DNA of 64,000 nt, taken from Hymenobacter terricola (GTDB lineage: Bacteria; Bacteroidota; Bacteroidia; Cytophagales; Hymenobacteraceae). Below the pieces are notes generated by a model that ran no database searches, was not told the origin of the DNA, and worked only from the letters and a program-made list of their open reading frames with translations. The position numbers and the translations under genes are program-made. Position 1 is the first letter of the stretch, and the number at the start of each line of letters is the position of its first letter. Positions 34,517-44,146 of this stretch are shown here, piece by piece. The stretch is from contig NZ_JAGEMO020000064.1 in assembly GCF_017921975.2 (NCBI RefSeq), positions 1 through 64,000 of the forward strand, read 5' to 3'.

Positions 34517-36130
34517 ATGGAAGAATACGATTTTATCGTCGTTGGCGCGGGCTCGGCGGGCTGCGCCGTGGCGGCGCGGCTCACCGAGCGGCCCGGCCTC
34601 GAGGTGCTGATTCTGGAAGCCGGCGGGGCCGATTCACGGCCGGAGTTTCACATTCCGGCCGCCTTTCCGCACCTGTTCCAAACCCCGTTCGACTGGGGTT
34701 ACCGAACCGTGCCGCAGGCGGGCCTCAACGGCCGCCAGGAAATCAACCCGCGCGGCAAGGTGGTGGGCGGTTCCAGCTCCATTAATGCCATGATTTTCAT
34801 GCGGGGCAACCCCCACGACTACAACCGCTGGGCCGCGCTCGGCAACGCGGGCTGGGCCTGGGACGACCTGATGCCCTACTTCCGAAAAACGCAGCACCAG
34901 CAGCGGGGCGAGAGCGCGCACCACGGCGTGGGCGGGCCCATCTACACCTCCGACCTGCGCGACCCCAACCCCCTGAGCCGGGCCTTTGTGGAAGCCGCCA
35001 CCCAGGCCGGGTACGCGCCCAACGACGACTTCAACGCGGGCGAGCAAACGGGTTTTGGGCTGTTCCAGGTGACGCAAAAAGACGGGATGCGGTGCAGCGC
35101 CGCCGACGGCTACCTGCGCCCCGCGCTGGAACGCACCAACCTCACGGCCATCACCGAAGCCCACGTCACGCAGCTGCTGATTAAGGACGGCCGCTGCGTG
35201 GGCGTGGCTTACCTGAAAGACGGCGAAACGTACCAGGCGCGGGCCCGCCACGAAGTGATTCTCAGCGGCGGCGCCATCAATTCGCCCCAGGTGCTAATGC
35301 TCTCCGGTATTGGGCCGGCCGCGCAGCTCCGGCGCCACGGCATTGCGGTGCAGGTTGATTTGCCGGGCGTGGGCCAGCACTTGCAGGACCACATGTTCGT
35401 GCCCATTGCCTACCACTGCACCCAGCCCATCACGCTCGCCAATGCGGAATCGCCGGAGCAGGTGGCCCTTTTTCAGCACGAGCACATGGGCATGCTCACG
35501 TCGAACCTGGGCGAGGCCGGGGGCTTCATCGACCTGGGCCTCGACGGCTCACCCGAGCTCCAGTTCATTTTTGGCCCCCTCTGGTTCATTCACCACGGGG
35601 CGGGCAACCCCGCCGGCCACGGCTACACGCTGCTGCCCGGCGTGGTACGTCCCCACAGCGTGGGCAGCGTCACGCTGGCCTCGGCCAACCCGCTCGACAA
35701 GGCCCTGGTGGACCCCAATTACTATGGCGACCCGCGCGACCTGGAACTCATGAAGCAGGGCGTGGCCGTGGCACTCACCATTGCCGGGCAGCCTGCGTTT
35801 GCGCCCTATCGGGGCGAGCAGTACCTGCCCGGTTCCGCTGCGAATACGCCCGAAACCCTTGAAAACTTTATCCGCGACAACACTATGACCCTTTACCACC
35901 CGGTGGGCACCTGCAAAATGGGGCAGGACGAGCTGGCCGTGGTGGATGCCACGCTCAAGGTCCGGGGCATCGCGGGCCTGCGCGTGGCCGATGCCTCGAT
36001 TATGCCCCTCATCATCAACGCCAACTGCAACATCCCCACGATGGTCATCGGCGAGAAATGTGCCGACCTGATTTTGCAGGAGTTAAGCGCGCCCCAGGGC
36101 GCGTTTCGGACATCCTCAGCGGCACTTTAG
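34517..36130 (+). CDS. GMC family FAD oxidoreductase (choline dehydrogenase/alcohol dehydrogenase-like)
   Basis: A 537-residue glucose-methanol-choline oxidoreductase. The FAD fold FIVVGAGSAGCAVAARL opens the protein; GKVVGGSSSINAMIFMRG and VILSGGAINSPQVLMLSGIG are GMC signatures 1 and 2; the active-site His/Asn pair is near the C-terminus (YHPVGTCKMG and NANCNIPTMVIGE). Closest functional types are choline dehydrogenase and AlkJ-type alcohol dehydrogenase, both feeding electrons to the quinone pool. Substrate not assigned. Forms a pair with the preceding hydrolase. Confidence 0.88.
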   Translation: MEEYDFIVVGAGSAGCAVAARLTERPGLEVLILEAGGADSRPEFHIPAAFPHLFQTPFDWGYRTVPQAGLNGRQEINPRGKVVGGSSSINAMIFMRGNPHDYNRWAALGNAGWAWDDLMPYFRKTQHQQRGESAHHGVGGPIYTSDLRDPNPLSRAFVEAATQAGYAPNDDFNAGEQTGFGLFQVTQKDGMRCSAADGYLRPALERTNLTAITEAHVTQLLIKDGRCVGVAYLKDGETYQARARHEVILSGGAINSPQVLMLSGIGPAAQLRRHGIAVQVDLPGVGQHLQDHMFVPIAYHCTQPITLANAESPEQVALFQHEHMGMLTSNLGEAGGFIDLGLDGSPELQFIFGPLWFIHHGAGNPAGHGYTLLPGVVRPHSVGSVTLASANPLDKALVDPNYYGDPRDLELMKQGVAVALTIAGQPAFAPYRGEQYLPGSAANTPETLENFIRDNTMTLYHPVGTCKMGQDELAVVDATLKVRGIAGLRVADASIMPLIINANCNIPTMVIGEKCADLILQELSAPQGAFRTSSAAL

Positions 36131-36196
36131 GACGAAATATTCAGCAGATTCCGGCCGGAGCGGCCTGGCCTTTTCCGATCCGCGCACCGGTCCGTT

Positions 36197-36679
36197 TCAA
36201 GCCAATAAGCTCCGGCGGTACACTTTGGAGTCACGGTCCGGGAAAGTGTAGCTGGCCGGTAGAGCGAGGCGGTCAATCAGCGCAAAGCCGTTGCGCTCGT
36301 AGAATTTATGGGAAGCCACGGCAATAGCCGGCGTATCCAGATAAATCGTTTTGAACCCCAGCCGGCGGGCGTGCTCAACCAGCGTGTCGAACAGGAATTG
36401 GGCCACGCTCGGTTTGGCACCCCGGCTTTCCCGGAGGACAAACATTTTCCGCAGCACGCCATTTTCCGCATCCAGCTTTTGCAGCCCAATTGTTCCGACC
36501 AATTTATCGGCTTCCTTCGCCAGCCAAAACCCGCCCTGCTGATAAAAGTGGGCGGTGTCGAGTAAGTCAGGCTGTTCCGCTTCGGTAAAGCCCAGGTTGA
36601 ACTCCGTGTTTTGAATGGCCAACACAAAATCCCGGACTGGTTTCTGGTCCTTGGCGGCAAAGGGAAACACCTCTATCAT
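36197..36679 (-). CDS. GNAT family N-acetyltransferase
   Basis: A 160-residue GNAT protein. The acetyl-CoA-binding motif A is visible as the MFVLRESRGAKPSVAQFLFD segment with a strand before it (LVGTIGLQKLD), followed by motif B in ASHKFYERNGF. The usual Q/RxxGxG/A loop is modified (RGAKPS), as in several divergent GNATs. Acceptor unknown. Convergent with the GMC gene. Confidence 0.8.
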   Translation of the reverse strand: MIEVFPFAAKDQKPVRDFVLAIQNTEFNLGFTEAEQPDLLDTAHFYQQGGFWLAKEADKLVGTIGLQKLDAENGVLRKMFVLRESRGAKPSVAQFLFDTLVEHARRLGFKTIYLDTPAIAVASHKFYERNGFALIDRLALPASYTFPDRDSKVYRRSLLA

Positions 36680-36909
36680 CGTGGTTAAAGCGGGAAGTTT
36701 TACTGATTAGGGGCTGTCGGCGCTGGTAAAGTTAGCGTCCAACTGGTTGCCGCTGGTTACGCCTGCTGGTCCGGATTACCGTCTGCCCATAGCCAACCGG
36801 GCCATTCAGCCGACAGGTGGCTCACGGCTTTGGCTCAGTTTCAGCCCCCAAATACGTGGCCGTGCTTGGCCGGCATTTTCAAACACGGCAAAAACATTCG
36901 TTCGGCCAC

Positions 36910-37287
36910 TTACGGGGCGGCGGTGCCTGTGGCACCGTCAATAAAGGTGTAAATCAACTGAATTCGCTCATCAGCCAGAACAAATATGTCGTGGCCGGTA
37001 ACGGCAGCGGGGGTAGCTGGCGGGCCAAACTGCCAGCCCAGGTAGGCGACGTTGTGGTGGGCTTCGATGGGCCCCGCCAGGCGAAACACGTACCCGGGAT
37101 TCTTTTTCAGCAAGTCGGCAATAAACGCATTGACCTGCGTTCGGCCCGAGATGGCGAAGAAAGGGTCCACGAAGTGAATGCCTTCGGTGTAGATTTCCGA
37201 GATAACCGGCGTGCGCCTGGCCTCGTCGGTTTCGCTCCAGAGGGCCAGGTGCTTGGTTAGCAGAGTTGTTGTGGCTGGGATGTCCAT
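36910..37287 (-). CDS. SnoaL/NTF2-like protein
   Basis: About 125 residues from the ATG at 37285-37287. The cone-shaped alpha+beta NTF2 fold is indicated by LLTKHLALW, EIYTEGIHFVDPFF, GRTQVNAFI and the final strands GHDIFVLAD and IQLIYTFIDG. Such proteins are ligand-binding or small isomerases/hydrolases of unknown specificity. It is one of four NTF2-like proteins in this window (with 37512, 46063 and 47532). Confidence 0.75.
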   Translation of the reverse strand: MDIPATTTLLTKHLALWSETDEARRTPVISEIYTEGIHFVDPFFAISGRTQVNAFIADLLKKNPGYVFRLAGPIEAHHNVAYLGWQFGPPATPAAVTGHDIFVLADERIQLIYTFIDGATGTAAP

Positions 37288-37511
37288 GAGGCAGGATGAA
37301 GTAGTGAGGAATTGATTTACTGCTACCGCCCCACAAAAGTCTGAGCTGAATCGGCCAGGCATTTTGGTGTGCGGCTCAAAATAGCCTTATTAAAAAGCTC
37401 ACCTATCAGTGCGTCAAAACCAAACTTCCCGGTGCCCGGGCTTGGCTGCAACTGCTGCCACCGGTGGCACGGAGCAACTGTAGATGACGGCTTAGCATCG
37501 CTTTATCGGGC

Positions 37512-37928
37512 TCACACGCCGTAGGCTCGGCCAACGGCATAGGTATCCTCGTAAAGATGAAGCCGGACAATGCGCCCCTCCTGCACCGTCAGATGCATGG
37601 CAAACGGCGTGGTGTAGGCCAACTCGGTGGTATTTGAAACCTGGGAAAAGCTGCCCAGGGCAACGGCTTCTTCCCCTTCAACAATCAGGTTATCAAGGGA
37701 GACTTTCGTCTGCTCCGGGTAAATGTGCGCCCATAGGGTTTTGAAGTACTCGGGCACCTGCTCGCGCCGGCTGCGCCGCCCGCCCCACGGCAGGCCCCCA
37801 ATTGCGGGCACGTACCAGTCGATTTCATCGGCAAAGAGCGCGGCCACCCCGTCGGCATCCCATAAACCCAGGCGTTGAAAAAAACCCCCTAAAAGGCTTC
37901 GCGTGTCCGTTGCGGGTTGGTTATCCAT
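37512..37928 (-). CDS. SnoaL-like nuclear transport factor 2 family protein
   Basis: A 138-residue NTF2-like protein with the family's DADGVAALFADEIDWYVP start and a pocket lined by the GRIVRLHLYEDTYAVGRAYG end. Probably binds or transforms a small hydrophobic molecule. Its promoter region to the right holds the doubled 31-bp inverted repeat, which it shares with the divergent YdeP-like oxidoreductase gene. Confidence 0.78.
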   Translation of the reverse strand: MDNQPATDTRSLLGGFFQRLGLWDADGVAALFADEIDWYVPAIGGLPWGGRRSRREQVPEYFKTLWAHIYPEQTKVSLDNLIVEGEEAVALGSFSQVSNTTELAYTTPFAMHLTVQEGRIVRLHLYEDTYAVGRAYGV

Positions 37929-38048
37929 GGTCGTGTAAACTGATGAGAATCATGAGGAATGACGAAAAAGGGAATTACGACGGTCCAGCGCCCGCATAAT
38001 CTGAAGCTGCCTGACTGTACAAATATTGGGCTTTCCACCCCGGCCAGC

Positions 38049-38134
38049 AATGGATAATTGCCGCTTTTGCTTAGACGAACCGACCCTTGAACAGCAGGGG
38101 CCATTCGTCTAAGCAAAAGCGGCAATTATCCATT
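38049..38134. promoter_or_regulatory. AraC-type site C doubled into a 31-bp perfect inverted repeat
   Basis: Arms 38049-38079 and 38104-38134 are exact reverse complements over 31 bp with a 24-nt gap. Each arm contains a full 21-bp-spaced half-site pair: GGATAA (38052-38057) with AGACGA (38073-38078), and the mirror pair at 38105-38110 and 38126-38131. It lies between the divergent starts at 37928 and 38217, so one copy faces each gene. A terminator is unlikely, as no gene ends here. Confidence 0.6.
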
Positions 38135-38216
38135 TTTACCGATTCGAAGAGCTGTTATTTTAGCCTTTAAATAAATTGACATCGCGGCTTTTTCGCCGGC
38201 TTTTTTTTCGTCAGTC

Positions 38217-40730
38217 ATGGAAACACACCCCGCCGAAGATGCCAGCCCGTCTGGCCGCCCCCAACCGCAACACCCTGAAACCACTCTTCATAACAGTGAT
38301 GAGCGGCCCAATACCCAGGCCGGCCAGGAGCAACTCGATATCCCCCCGCCCGATGTGGCCAATGCCCGCTACCAGCACCCCATTCTGGCCCAGCCCCTGG
38401 ACACGCTAACCGGCATTCGACTGGCCGAGCGGTCAACCGTGGCCGCCGGCATTCTGGCCGTCCTTCATTCGATGGCGTTTAACCGGCGCGGGTCGGGGCT
38501 GAGCCGGGGCACCAGGGGCCTGCTCAGCATGAACCAAAAAGATGGGTTTGACTGCTCCAGCTGCGCCTGGCCGGACCCGGATGGCCACCGCTCGATAGCG
38601 GAATTCTGTGAGAACGGGGCCAAAGCCACCGCTTCCGACGCCGATGAGCGGGCCGCCGGGCCGGAGTTTTTCGCCCGGCACAGCCTGGCTGAGCTCTCGC
38701 GCATGAGTGACCGCGACCAGAACAACGCCGGCCGCCTCACGCACCCGCTGGTGAAGCGCCCCGGCGACAACCATTATTCGCCCATTGCCTGGTCCGATGC
38801 CTTCGACCTTATTGCCAGGGAATTGAACGCCATGGACTCACCGAACCAGGCCGTGTTTTACACCTCGGGCAAGGTGCCCAACGAGCCGGCTTTCCTGTTT
38901 CAGCTATTGGCCAAGCAGCTGGGTACTAATAATTTGCCTGATTGCTCGAATATGTGCCACGAGAGCAGCGGTTCGGCCCTCGGTGCCACGCTAGGCCTGG
39001 GCAAGGGCTCCGTCACGCTCAACGACCTGTACAAGGCTGAGGTCATTATCGTTATCGGGATGAACCCGGGCACTAACCACCCGCGCATGCTCACGGCCCT
39101 GCAAAAGGCCAAGCGCAACGGTGCTAAAATCATCAGCGTCAACCCCCTGATTGAAGCGGGCCTCAACCATTTCAATAATCCGCAGGATTTCATGAATCCG
39201 CTCAAGGCGCTGGGCACCTTGCTCGGCGACGGCACACCCATTACCGACCTGTACCTGCAGGTGCGCATCGGGGGCGATATGGGCTTGCTGCGCGGCATCA
39301 TGAAGCACCTGTTTGAGGCCGAGGACCGGAATCCCGGGCAGGTGGTCGACCACGAATTCATTGCGCAGTACACAACGGGCTTCGAGTCGTTTGAGCAGAA
39401 CATCCGCAACACCACCTGGGAGGATATTGAGGAAACCAGCGGCATCAGCCGGGCAGAGCTGTTGGAAGCGGCCAACATCCTCGCCACCAAAAGGAAGGTC
39501 ATCACCTGCTGGGCCATGGGCCTGACCCAGCACCACCAAAGCGTGCAGACAATTCAGGAAATCGTGAACCTGCAGCTCATGCTGGGGGCCATGGGCCGGG
39601 CGGGCGCGGGAGTTTGCCCGGCGCGGGGCCACTCCAACGTGCAGGGCGACCGCACTATGGGCGTGTGGGAGCAGCCTGGCAAGGCTTTCCAGGACGCATT
39701 GGGCAAGGAGTTCCTCTTCACGCCGCCCTACGAAAAGGGCTACGACACGGTAGCCGCCATCGGGGCCATGTACCGGGGCGACACGCGGGTGTACTTCAGC
39801 CTGGGGGGCAACCTGCTGGGGGCCGGCCCGGATACGGAAGTGATTGCCGAAGCCATGCGCAAGCAGAAACTAACGGTATTTGTGGGCACCAAGCTCAACC
39901 GCGGCCACCTCACCACCGGCGAAACCAGCCTGCTGCTGCCCTGTTTCGCGCACATCGATATTGACATGCAGAAGAGCGGCCACCAGATGACTTCCTGCGA
40001 AAACTCGATGGGGGTGGTGAGCCAGAACAAAGGCGTGTTGGAACCGCTGGAAGGCCAGATGATGAGCGAAATCGCCATCCTGAGTGGCGTGGCCATTGCC
40101 ACGCTGGGCTCCCGAACCAACATTGCCGACTGGGTGGCCATGACGGAGAACTACGACGTTATCCGTGACCACATTAGCCGGGTGATTCCGGGCTTCGAGG
40201 ACTTCAACGAGAAGCTGCGCCGGCCCGGCGGCTTCTACCTGCCCAATGGCCCTCGCGACCGGAAGTTCCCGAACACCATCGGCAAGGCCATGTTCACCAC
40301 CACCACGCTGGAGAAGCACGAACTGGAGCCGGGCCAGCTGGTCATGACGTCGGTGCGCAGCCACGACCAGTTCAACACCACCATTTACGAATACACCGAC
40401 CGCTACCGGGGCGTATTTAACGAGCGCCGCGTCCTGTTTATGAACCGCGAGGACATGGCCGACCGCGGCCTGAACGCCCAGGACCTTATCGATATTACCA
40501 GCCATTACCAGGGCCAGCGGCGCACGGTGGAGAAATTTGTGACCGTGCCCTACGACATTCCGAAGGGCAACGTGGCCGGCTACTTCCCGGAAATAAATCC
40601 GCTGGTTCCCATTGCCAGCGTGGCCAAAATCAGCAACCAGCCCACCTCCAAATTTGTGGTGGTGACGGTCGTGCCCGCGCACAAATTGGTGGGTGCGCCC
40701 GTCGAACTGCGGCTGGAAACGGAGGCTTAG
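38217..40730 (+). CDS. YdeP-like FdhF/molybdopterin oxidoreductase
   Basis: An 837-residue bis-MGD-type enzyme of the FdhF/YdeP branch, about 80 residues longer than E. coli YdeP because of an acidic/proline-rich N-terminus. Recognisable parts: CSSCAWPDPDG (the cysteine region before the cofactor domain, with too few Cys for a [4Fe-4S] CxxCxxxC motif), NLPDCSNMCHESSGSALG, the GMNPGTNHPRML cofactor segment, GAGVCPARGHSNVQGDRTMG and C-terminal domain VTSVRSHDQFNTT. YdeP contributes to acid resistance in E. coli; electron partner and substrate are unknown. Divergent from the NTF2 gene through the doubled operator. Confidence 0.87.
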   Translation: METHPAEDASPSGRPQPQHPETTLHNSDERPNTQAGQEQLDIPPPDVANARYQHPILAQPLDTLTGIRLAERSTVAAGILAVLHSMAFNRRGSGLSRGTRGLLSMNQKDGFDCSSCAWPDPDGHRSIAEFCENGAKATASDADERAAGPEFFARHSLAELSRMSDRDQNNAGRLTHPLVKRPGDNHYSPIAWSDAFDLIARELNAMDSPNQAVFYTSGKVPNEPAFLFQLLAKQLGTNNLPDCSNMCHESSGSALGATLGLGKGSVTLNDLYKAEVIIVIGMNPGTNHPRMLTALQKAKRNGAKIISVNPLIEAGLNHFNNPQDFMNPLKALGTLLGDGTPITDLYLQVRIGGDMGLLRGIMKHLFEAEDRNPGQVVDHEFIAQYTTGFESFEQNIRNTTWEDIEETSGISRAELLEAANILATKRKVITCWAMGLTQHHQSVQTIQEIVNLQLMLGAMGRAGAGVCPARGHSNVQGDRTMGVWEQPGKAFQDALGKEFLFTPPYEKGYDTVAAIGAMYRGDTRVYFSLGGNLLGAGPDTEVIAEAMRKQKLTVFVGTKLNRGHLTTGETSLLLPCFAHIDIDMQKSGHQMTSCENSMGVVSQNKGVLEPLEGQMMSEIAILSGVAIATLGSRTNIADWVAMTENYDVIRDHISRVIPGFEDFNEKLRRPGGFYLPNGPRDRKFPNTIGKAMFTTTTLEKHELEPGQLVMTSVRSHDQFNTTIYEYTDRYRGVFNERRVLFMNREDMADRGLNAQDLIDITSHYQGQRRTVEKFVTVPYDIPKGNVAGYFPEINPLVPIASVAKISNQPTSKFVVVTVVPAHKLVGAPVELRLETEA

Positions 40731-40923
40731 CGGCCGGGCAGCTACCCTTGTCCACCCTTGAAATACATCTGATGCTTCCTCCGGGCCACATGTATTGTTC
40801 TTGTCCTAACCGGCTGATGCCTGTAGGCATACATCAGCAACCGCGCAAAGCCGATGGCCTCCTTCTGCCCGGCAACCGTGGGTCTTTAGTGGTTCTGACA
40901 ACAGTACCTCACGTAGCGGAGGG

Positions 40924-42612
40924 CTAATGCACGACTGGGAGAGTGGACAGCGTGGAGCCCAGGTAGGCGTGGATGAACGACACCACCACGCCGCCTTCGC
41001 CCACGCCCGCCGCCACCCGCTTCACCGAGCCGGCGCGCACATCGCCGGCCGCAAAAAGGCCCGGTACGGACGTTTCCAGGAAGTAGGGGTCGCGGGCCAG
41101 GGTCCACCGGGGGGCTTCGGTGCGCGTCCGCACCGAAGCGCCGGTCAGGACATAGCCCAGCGCGTCGCGGGCCACGGTGTCGGGCAGCCATTGGGTGCGG
41201 GCGTCGGCCCCGATGCACACAAACAGGGCACTGGTCGGGTAGCGGGTCTGTTCCTGGGTGTGGTGGTTGAGCACCGTAATGGCTTCGAGGTGCTGCCGGC
41301 CTTCCACGGCCACGACCTCGCAGTGGCCGTCGATGCGGATGTTGGGCTTGGTGGCCAGCTGGTCAATCAGGTACTGCGACATGGTGCCCCGCAAATCGGC
41401 TTTGCGCAGCAGGACGGTCACCTGCCGGGCGTAGCTGGAGAAAAACAGGGCGGCCTGCCCGGCGGAGTTGCCGCCCCCAATCAGGAACACGGACTGGCCT
41501 TGCACGCGCAGGGCTTCGGTGCGCGCCGCCCCGTAGTACACGCCGCAGCCCAGAAACCGGTCGATATCGGGCACCGCGAGCCGGCGCCAGTCCACGCCGG
41601 TGGCCAGCACCACGGCGCGGGCGCGCACCACCTCGTCGCCGTCGAGCACCAGCTCGTGGTGCCCCTGGCCGGCCCGAAATGCGACCGCGCTGCGGGTAGT
41701 GACAATGTCGGCGCCCAGCCGGACCGCCTGGTTGAAGGCCCGGCGGCCGAGGTCTTCGCCGCTGATGCCGGTGGGGAAACCCAGGTAGTTTTCGATGCGC
41801 GAGGATGTCCCCGCCTGCCCGCCGGGCGCTTCCTGCTCAATCAGGAGCGTGGCCAGGCCTTCGGAAGCGGCGTACACCGCCGCCGATAGGCCGGCGGGCC
41901 CCGCGCCCACAATGGCCAGGTCGTACGGCCGGTCGGCGGGCCCGGTGCGAATGCCGAGTTGGACAGCCAGCTCCCGCACCGTGGGGTTGGTCAGCACGGT
42001 TCCGTCGTTCAGGCGGGCATAGAAGGACTGTTTTTGCAATGGCCGGTTGGTAGGAGCGGCAGCCGGGGTTTCTATTTCGGCGTCCAGGTTCTCCCAGTTA
42101 AACAGGATGTTGTTGCGGGACAGGAAATCGCGCATTCGGTAGGCGGCCGGGTCCCACGGATGGCCGGCCAGCGTGACATACGAAGTAAGAACCGCCAGGG
42201 CCGCCTGCTGCAGGGGGATGACGTGCCGCACCATTTCGGCCATAATGGTTTGTGCAAAAGCCGGCTGGTCAGCCATTAGCCAGCGCAAATCATGCGCGTC
42301 CAGGCGCAGCACCCGGCTGGGCTCGGTGGCCCGGGCGCTGATGGAGGCGGGCGTGCCCATCAGAATGGATACTTCGCCGAGGTAATCGTCGGCCGTGCGC
42401 GTGCTCACAAACTGCTGTTGCGAGTAGCTGTGCTTGGTGCTCTCGATACTGCCCGCGAGGATATAGAAAAAAGCCGGCTCTTCGCCTTCGTAGAGGATGT
42501 AATCACCGGCGTTGAGAACCAACTCGGCGGCGTGGGTCACCACAAACGCGCGCTGGGACTCATTGAGGTCCGCAAAAAGAGCGAGGGGGCGCAGGGTATC
42601 CAGCGTTATCAT
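40924..42612 (-). CDS. cNMP-binding domain fused to thioredoxin-reductase-like flavoprotein
   Basis: A 562-residue fusion. Residues about 10-130 are a Crp-type nucleotide-binding jelly roll (GEVSILMGTPASISARAT). After a linker of about 80 residues, residues about 230-555 are a thioredoxin-reductase-type FAD/NADPH fold (IVGAGPAGLSAAVYAASEG, GGNSAGQAALFFSS, GLFAAGDVR). The redox CxxC of thioredoxin reductase is absent (only LGCGVYYGAA), so it cannot pass electrons to thioredoxin in the normal way. Known fusion architecture in Bacteroidota and others; role perhaps a ferredoxin/flavodoxin-like reductase under ligand control. Element D lies upstream. Confidence 0.85.
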   Translation of the reverse strand: MITLDTLRPLALFADLNESQRAFVVTHAAELVLNAGDYILYEGEEPAFFYILAGSIESTKHSYSQQQFVSTRTADDYLGEVSILMGTPASISARATEPSRVLRLDAHDLRWLMADQPAFAQTIMAEMVRHVIPLQQAALAVLTSYVTLAGHPWDPAAYRMRDFLSRNNILFNWENLDAEIETPAAAPTNRPLQKQSFYARLNDGTVLTNPTVRELAVQLGIRTGPADRPYDLAIVGAGPAGLSAAVYAASEGLATLLIEQEAPGGQAGTSSRIENYLGFPTGISGEDLGRRAFNQAVRLGADIVTTRSAVAFRAGQGHHELVLDGDEVVRARAVVLATGVDWRRLAVPDIDRFLGCGVYYGAARTEALRVQGQSVFLIGGGNSAGQAALFFSSYARQVTVLLRKADLRGTMSQYLIDQLATKPNIRIDGHCEVVAVEGRQHLEAITVLNHHTQEQTRYPTSALFVCIGADARTQWLPDTVARDALGYVLTGASVRTRTEAPRWTLARDPYFLETSVPGLFAAGDVRAGSVKRVAAGVGEGGVVVSFIHAYLGSTLSTLPVVH

Positions 42613-42991
42613 GACCAGGCAATAAGGTTAGACGGATAGCAATACTAAGCTATTGATAAATAGCGCAGCATCAACAGCCTCGGAGGCATTTGTCCATTAC
42701 CTGGCGGCCATTGTCTATTTTTTTGGATTCTTCCCCAACCAACCTTTGCCAGTAGCACATGGGGCTCATTCACACCCCGATAGCGCTGCTCCGGCACTCC
42801 CAATTCAGCGAAGCCAGGCTTTACGAATTGGCCAGCCACACCAACTGAACTGCGCCGTTTCATCTTGTCTCACGGCTCCCGGTAAGCCATTCATCTCATT
42901 TATCATGAACAGCTTTGTTTTTCGAGGCCATCCGGGCGGGGCATTTGCGCGGGGGCACCCGGTGCGGGCGGGCGATGGGCGGGCGGCCTGT
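42613..42991. other. intergenic region with AraC-type element D
   Basis: 379 bp between the flavoprotein start and the end of the AraC gene. It carries the element at 42688-42718 and no recognisable gene; a frame at 42653-43093 (+) runs through the regulator antisense and is rejected. Confidence 0.5.
42688..42718. promoter_or_regulatory. AraC-type direct-repeat site D
   Basis: On the plus strand TTGTCC (42690-42695) and TTGTCT (42711-42716) start 21 bp apart, the reverse complement of the GGACAA/AGACAA pair. It is 78-104 bp before the flavoprotein start and directly beside the AraC-family gene that most probably binds it. Confidence 0.55.
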
Positions 42992-43870
42992 TCAATCCAC
43001 CATGGCCCGCTGCTGGCGAAACGGTTCGGGGGTCTGGCCGACGTACTTCTTGAAGTAGCGCGAGAAGTAGGAAGCATCGTCGAAGCCAAGTAGGTCGGCA
43101 ATCTGGCTGACCGACTGGGCCGAGTGGGCCAGCAGCCGCTGCGCCTCGGTGATGACCCGTTCGTGAATCAGGTCGCTGGCGGTGCGGTTCACCACTTTTC
43201 GGCACAGGGCGTTGAGGTGATTGACCGTCAGGGCCAGCGTATCGGCGTAGTAGCGCACGGATTTCTCGGTGCGAAAGTGGGCGTCGAGCAGCTGGCTGAA
43301 TGCGCGCACCTGCTCCAGGCCGTGCGAGGGCGCGCGCGGGCCCTGTTCCTGCGTGTAGGCCCGCCAGGCCAGTTCGAGCAGCAGGTACAGGTAAGCCCCC
43401 ACCACCGTTTCGTGGTTGGTGGCGGGGGTGAATTTTTCCTGGAAAATACTTTCAAACAGTCCCCGAATAGTTGTTTCGCTGGCCGGCAAATACAACACCG
43501 GGGGCTGCGCGGGGTCGAAAAACGGATAAGCCCCCAGTCGGTCGGCCGGGTACTGACGCAGGTAGAACGCCGCGCTGAAGAAAAGGATGTAGCCCTGGGC
43601 ATCGGGCGAAAGCGTCCAGCTGTGGGCCTGGCCCGGCACCAGAAAGTAGAGCCCCCCCGGCCGCAAGTCGTAGGTTACCAGGTCAATGGTATGGGTGCCG
43701 CGCCCTTGGGTGACATAGAGCAGCAGGTAGAAGCTGTGGGCGTGGGGCAGGCTCACCTGGGGGAAGCGGACCAGGTGGTCCTCCAGGCGCTCAATGTAAT
43801 AAGGCTGGCTCCGGCGGCGGTCGTCGGAAAATTCTTCAATCGACAGAACGGGCAGGGGCTGTTTTCTCAT
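42992..43870 (-). CDS. AraC family transcriptional regulator
   Basis: About 292 residues from the ATG at 43868-43870. N-terminal cupin-like domain (YLLLYVTQGRGTHTIDLVTY), and a C-terminal double helix-turn-helix with IADLLGFDDASYFSRYFKKY. It is a good candidate for the protein that recognises the 21-bp-spaced repeats, because one copy lies just after its gene and such spacing is what an AraC monomer's two HTH motifs contact. No autoregulatory copy was seen upstream of its own start. Confidence 0.87.
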   Translation of the reverse strand: MRKQPLPVLSIEEFSDDRRRSQPYYIERLEDHLVRFPQVSLPHAHSFYLLLYVTQGRGTHTIDLVTYDLRPGGLYFLVPGQAHSWTLSPDAQGYILFFSAAFYLRQYPADRLGAYPFFDPAQPPVLYLPASETTIRGLFESIFQEKFTPATNHETVVGAYLYLLLELAWRAYTQEQGPRAPSHGLEQVRAFSQLLDAHFRTEKSVRYYADTLALTVNHLNALCRKVVNRTASDLIHERVITEAQRLLAHSAQSVSQIADLLGFDDASYFSRYFKKYVGQTPEPFRQQRAMVD

Positions 43871-44069
43871 GATGAGGCCCGCTGCCGGTAAGACCAATGG
43901 GTGCGGGCATTGGGTGCACTAACCTACGAAAACTTGTTGGCCCGCCGCTACTGCCGGCCGCACGAAAAGGGCTTAGCTGCCACCGCCGCACCCGCCCCAA
44001 ACAGGCAAAATCAGTGATTAGTACCGCATATGCTACCCTTTGTGTCTATTCCTGGCTCGTGCCCCCCAA

Positions 44070-44077
44070 TACCTTTG
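44070..44077 (+). promoter_or_regulatory. Bacteroidota -7 promoter element
   Basis: TACCTTTG, an exact TAnnTTTG match, 70 bp before the AhpD-like gene. A -33 TTTG at the correct distance was not found. Confidence 0.4.
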
Positions 44078-44146
44078 TAATGCCATTTAGATAACAAAAA
44101 TGCGCAGCGTCAGCTGATTGGCGCATCACTTTCAACCCCTGTTGTC

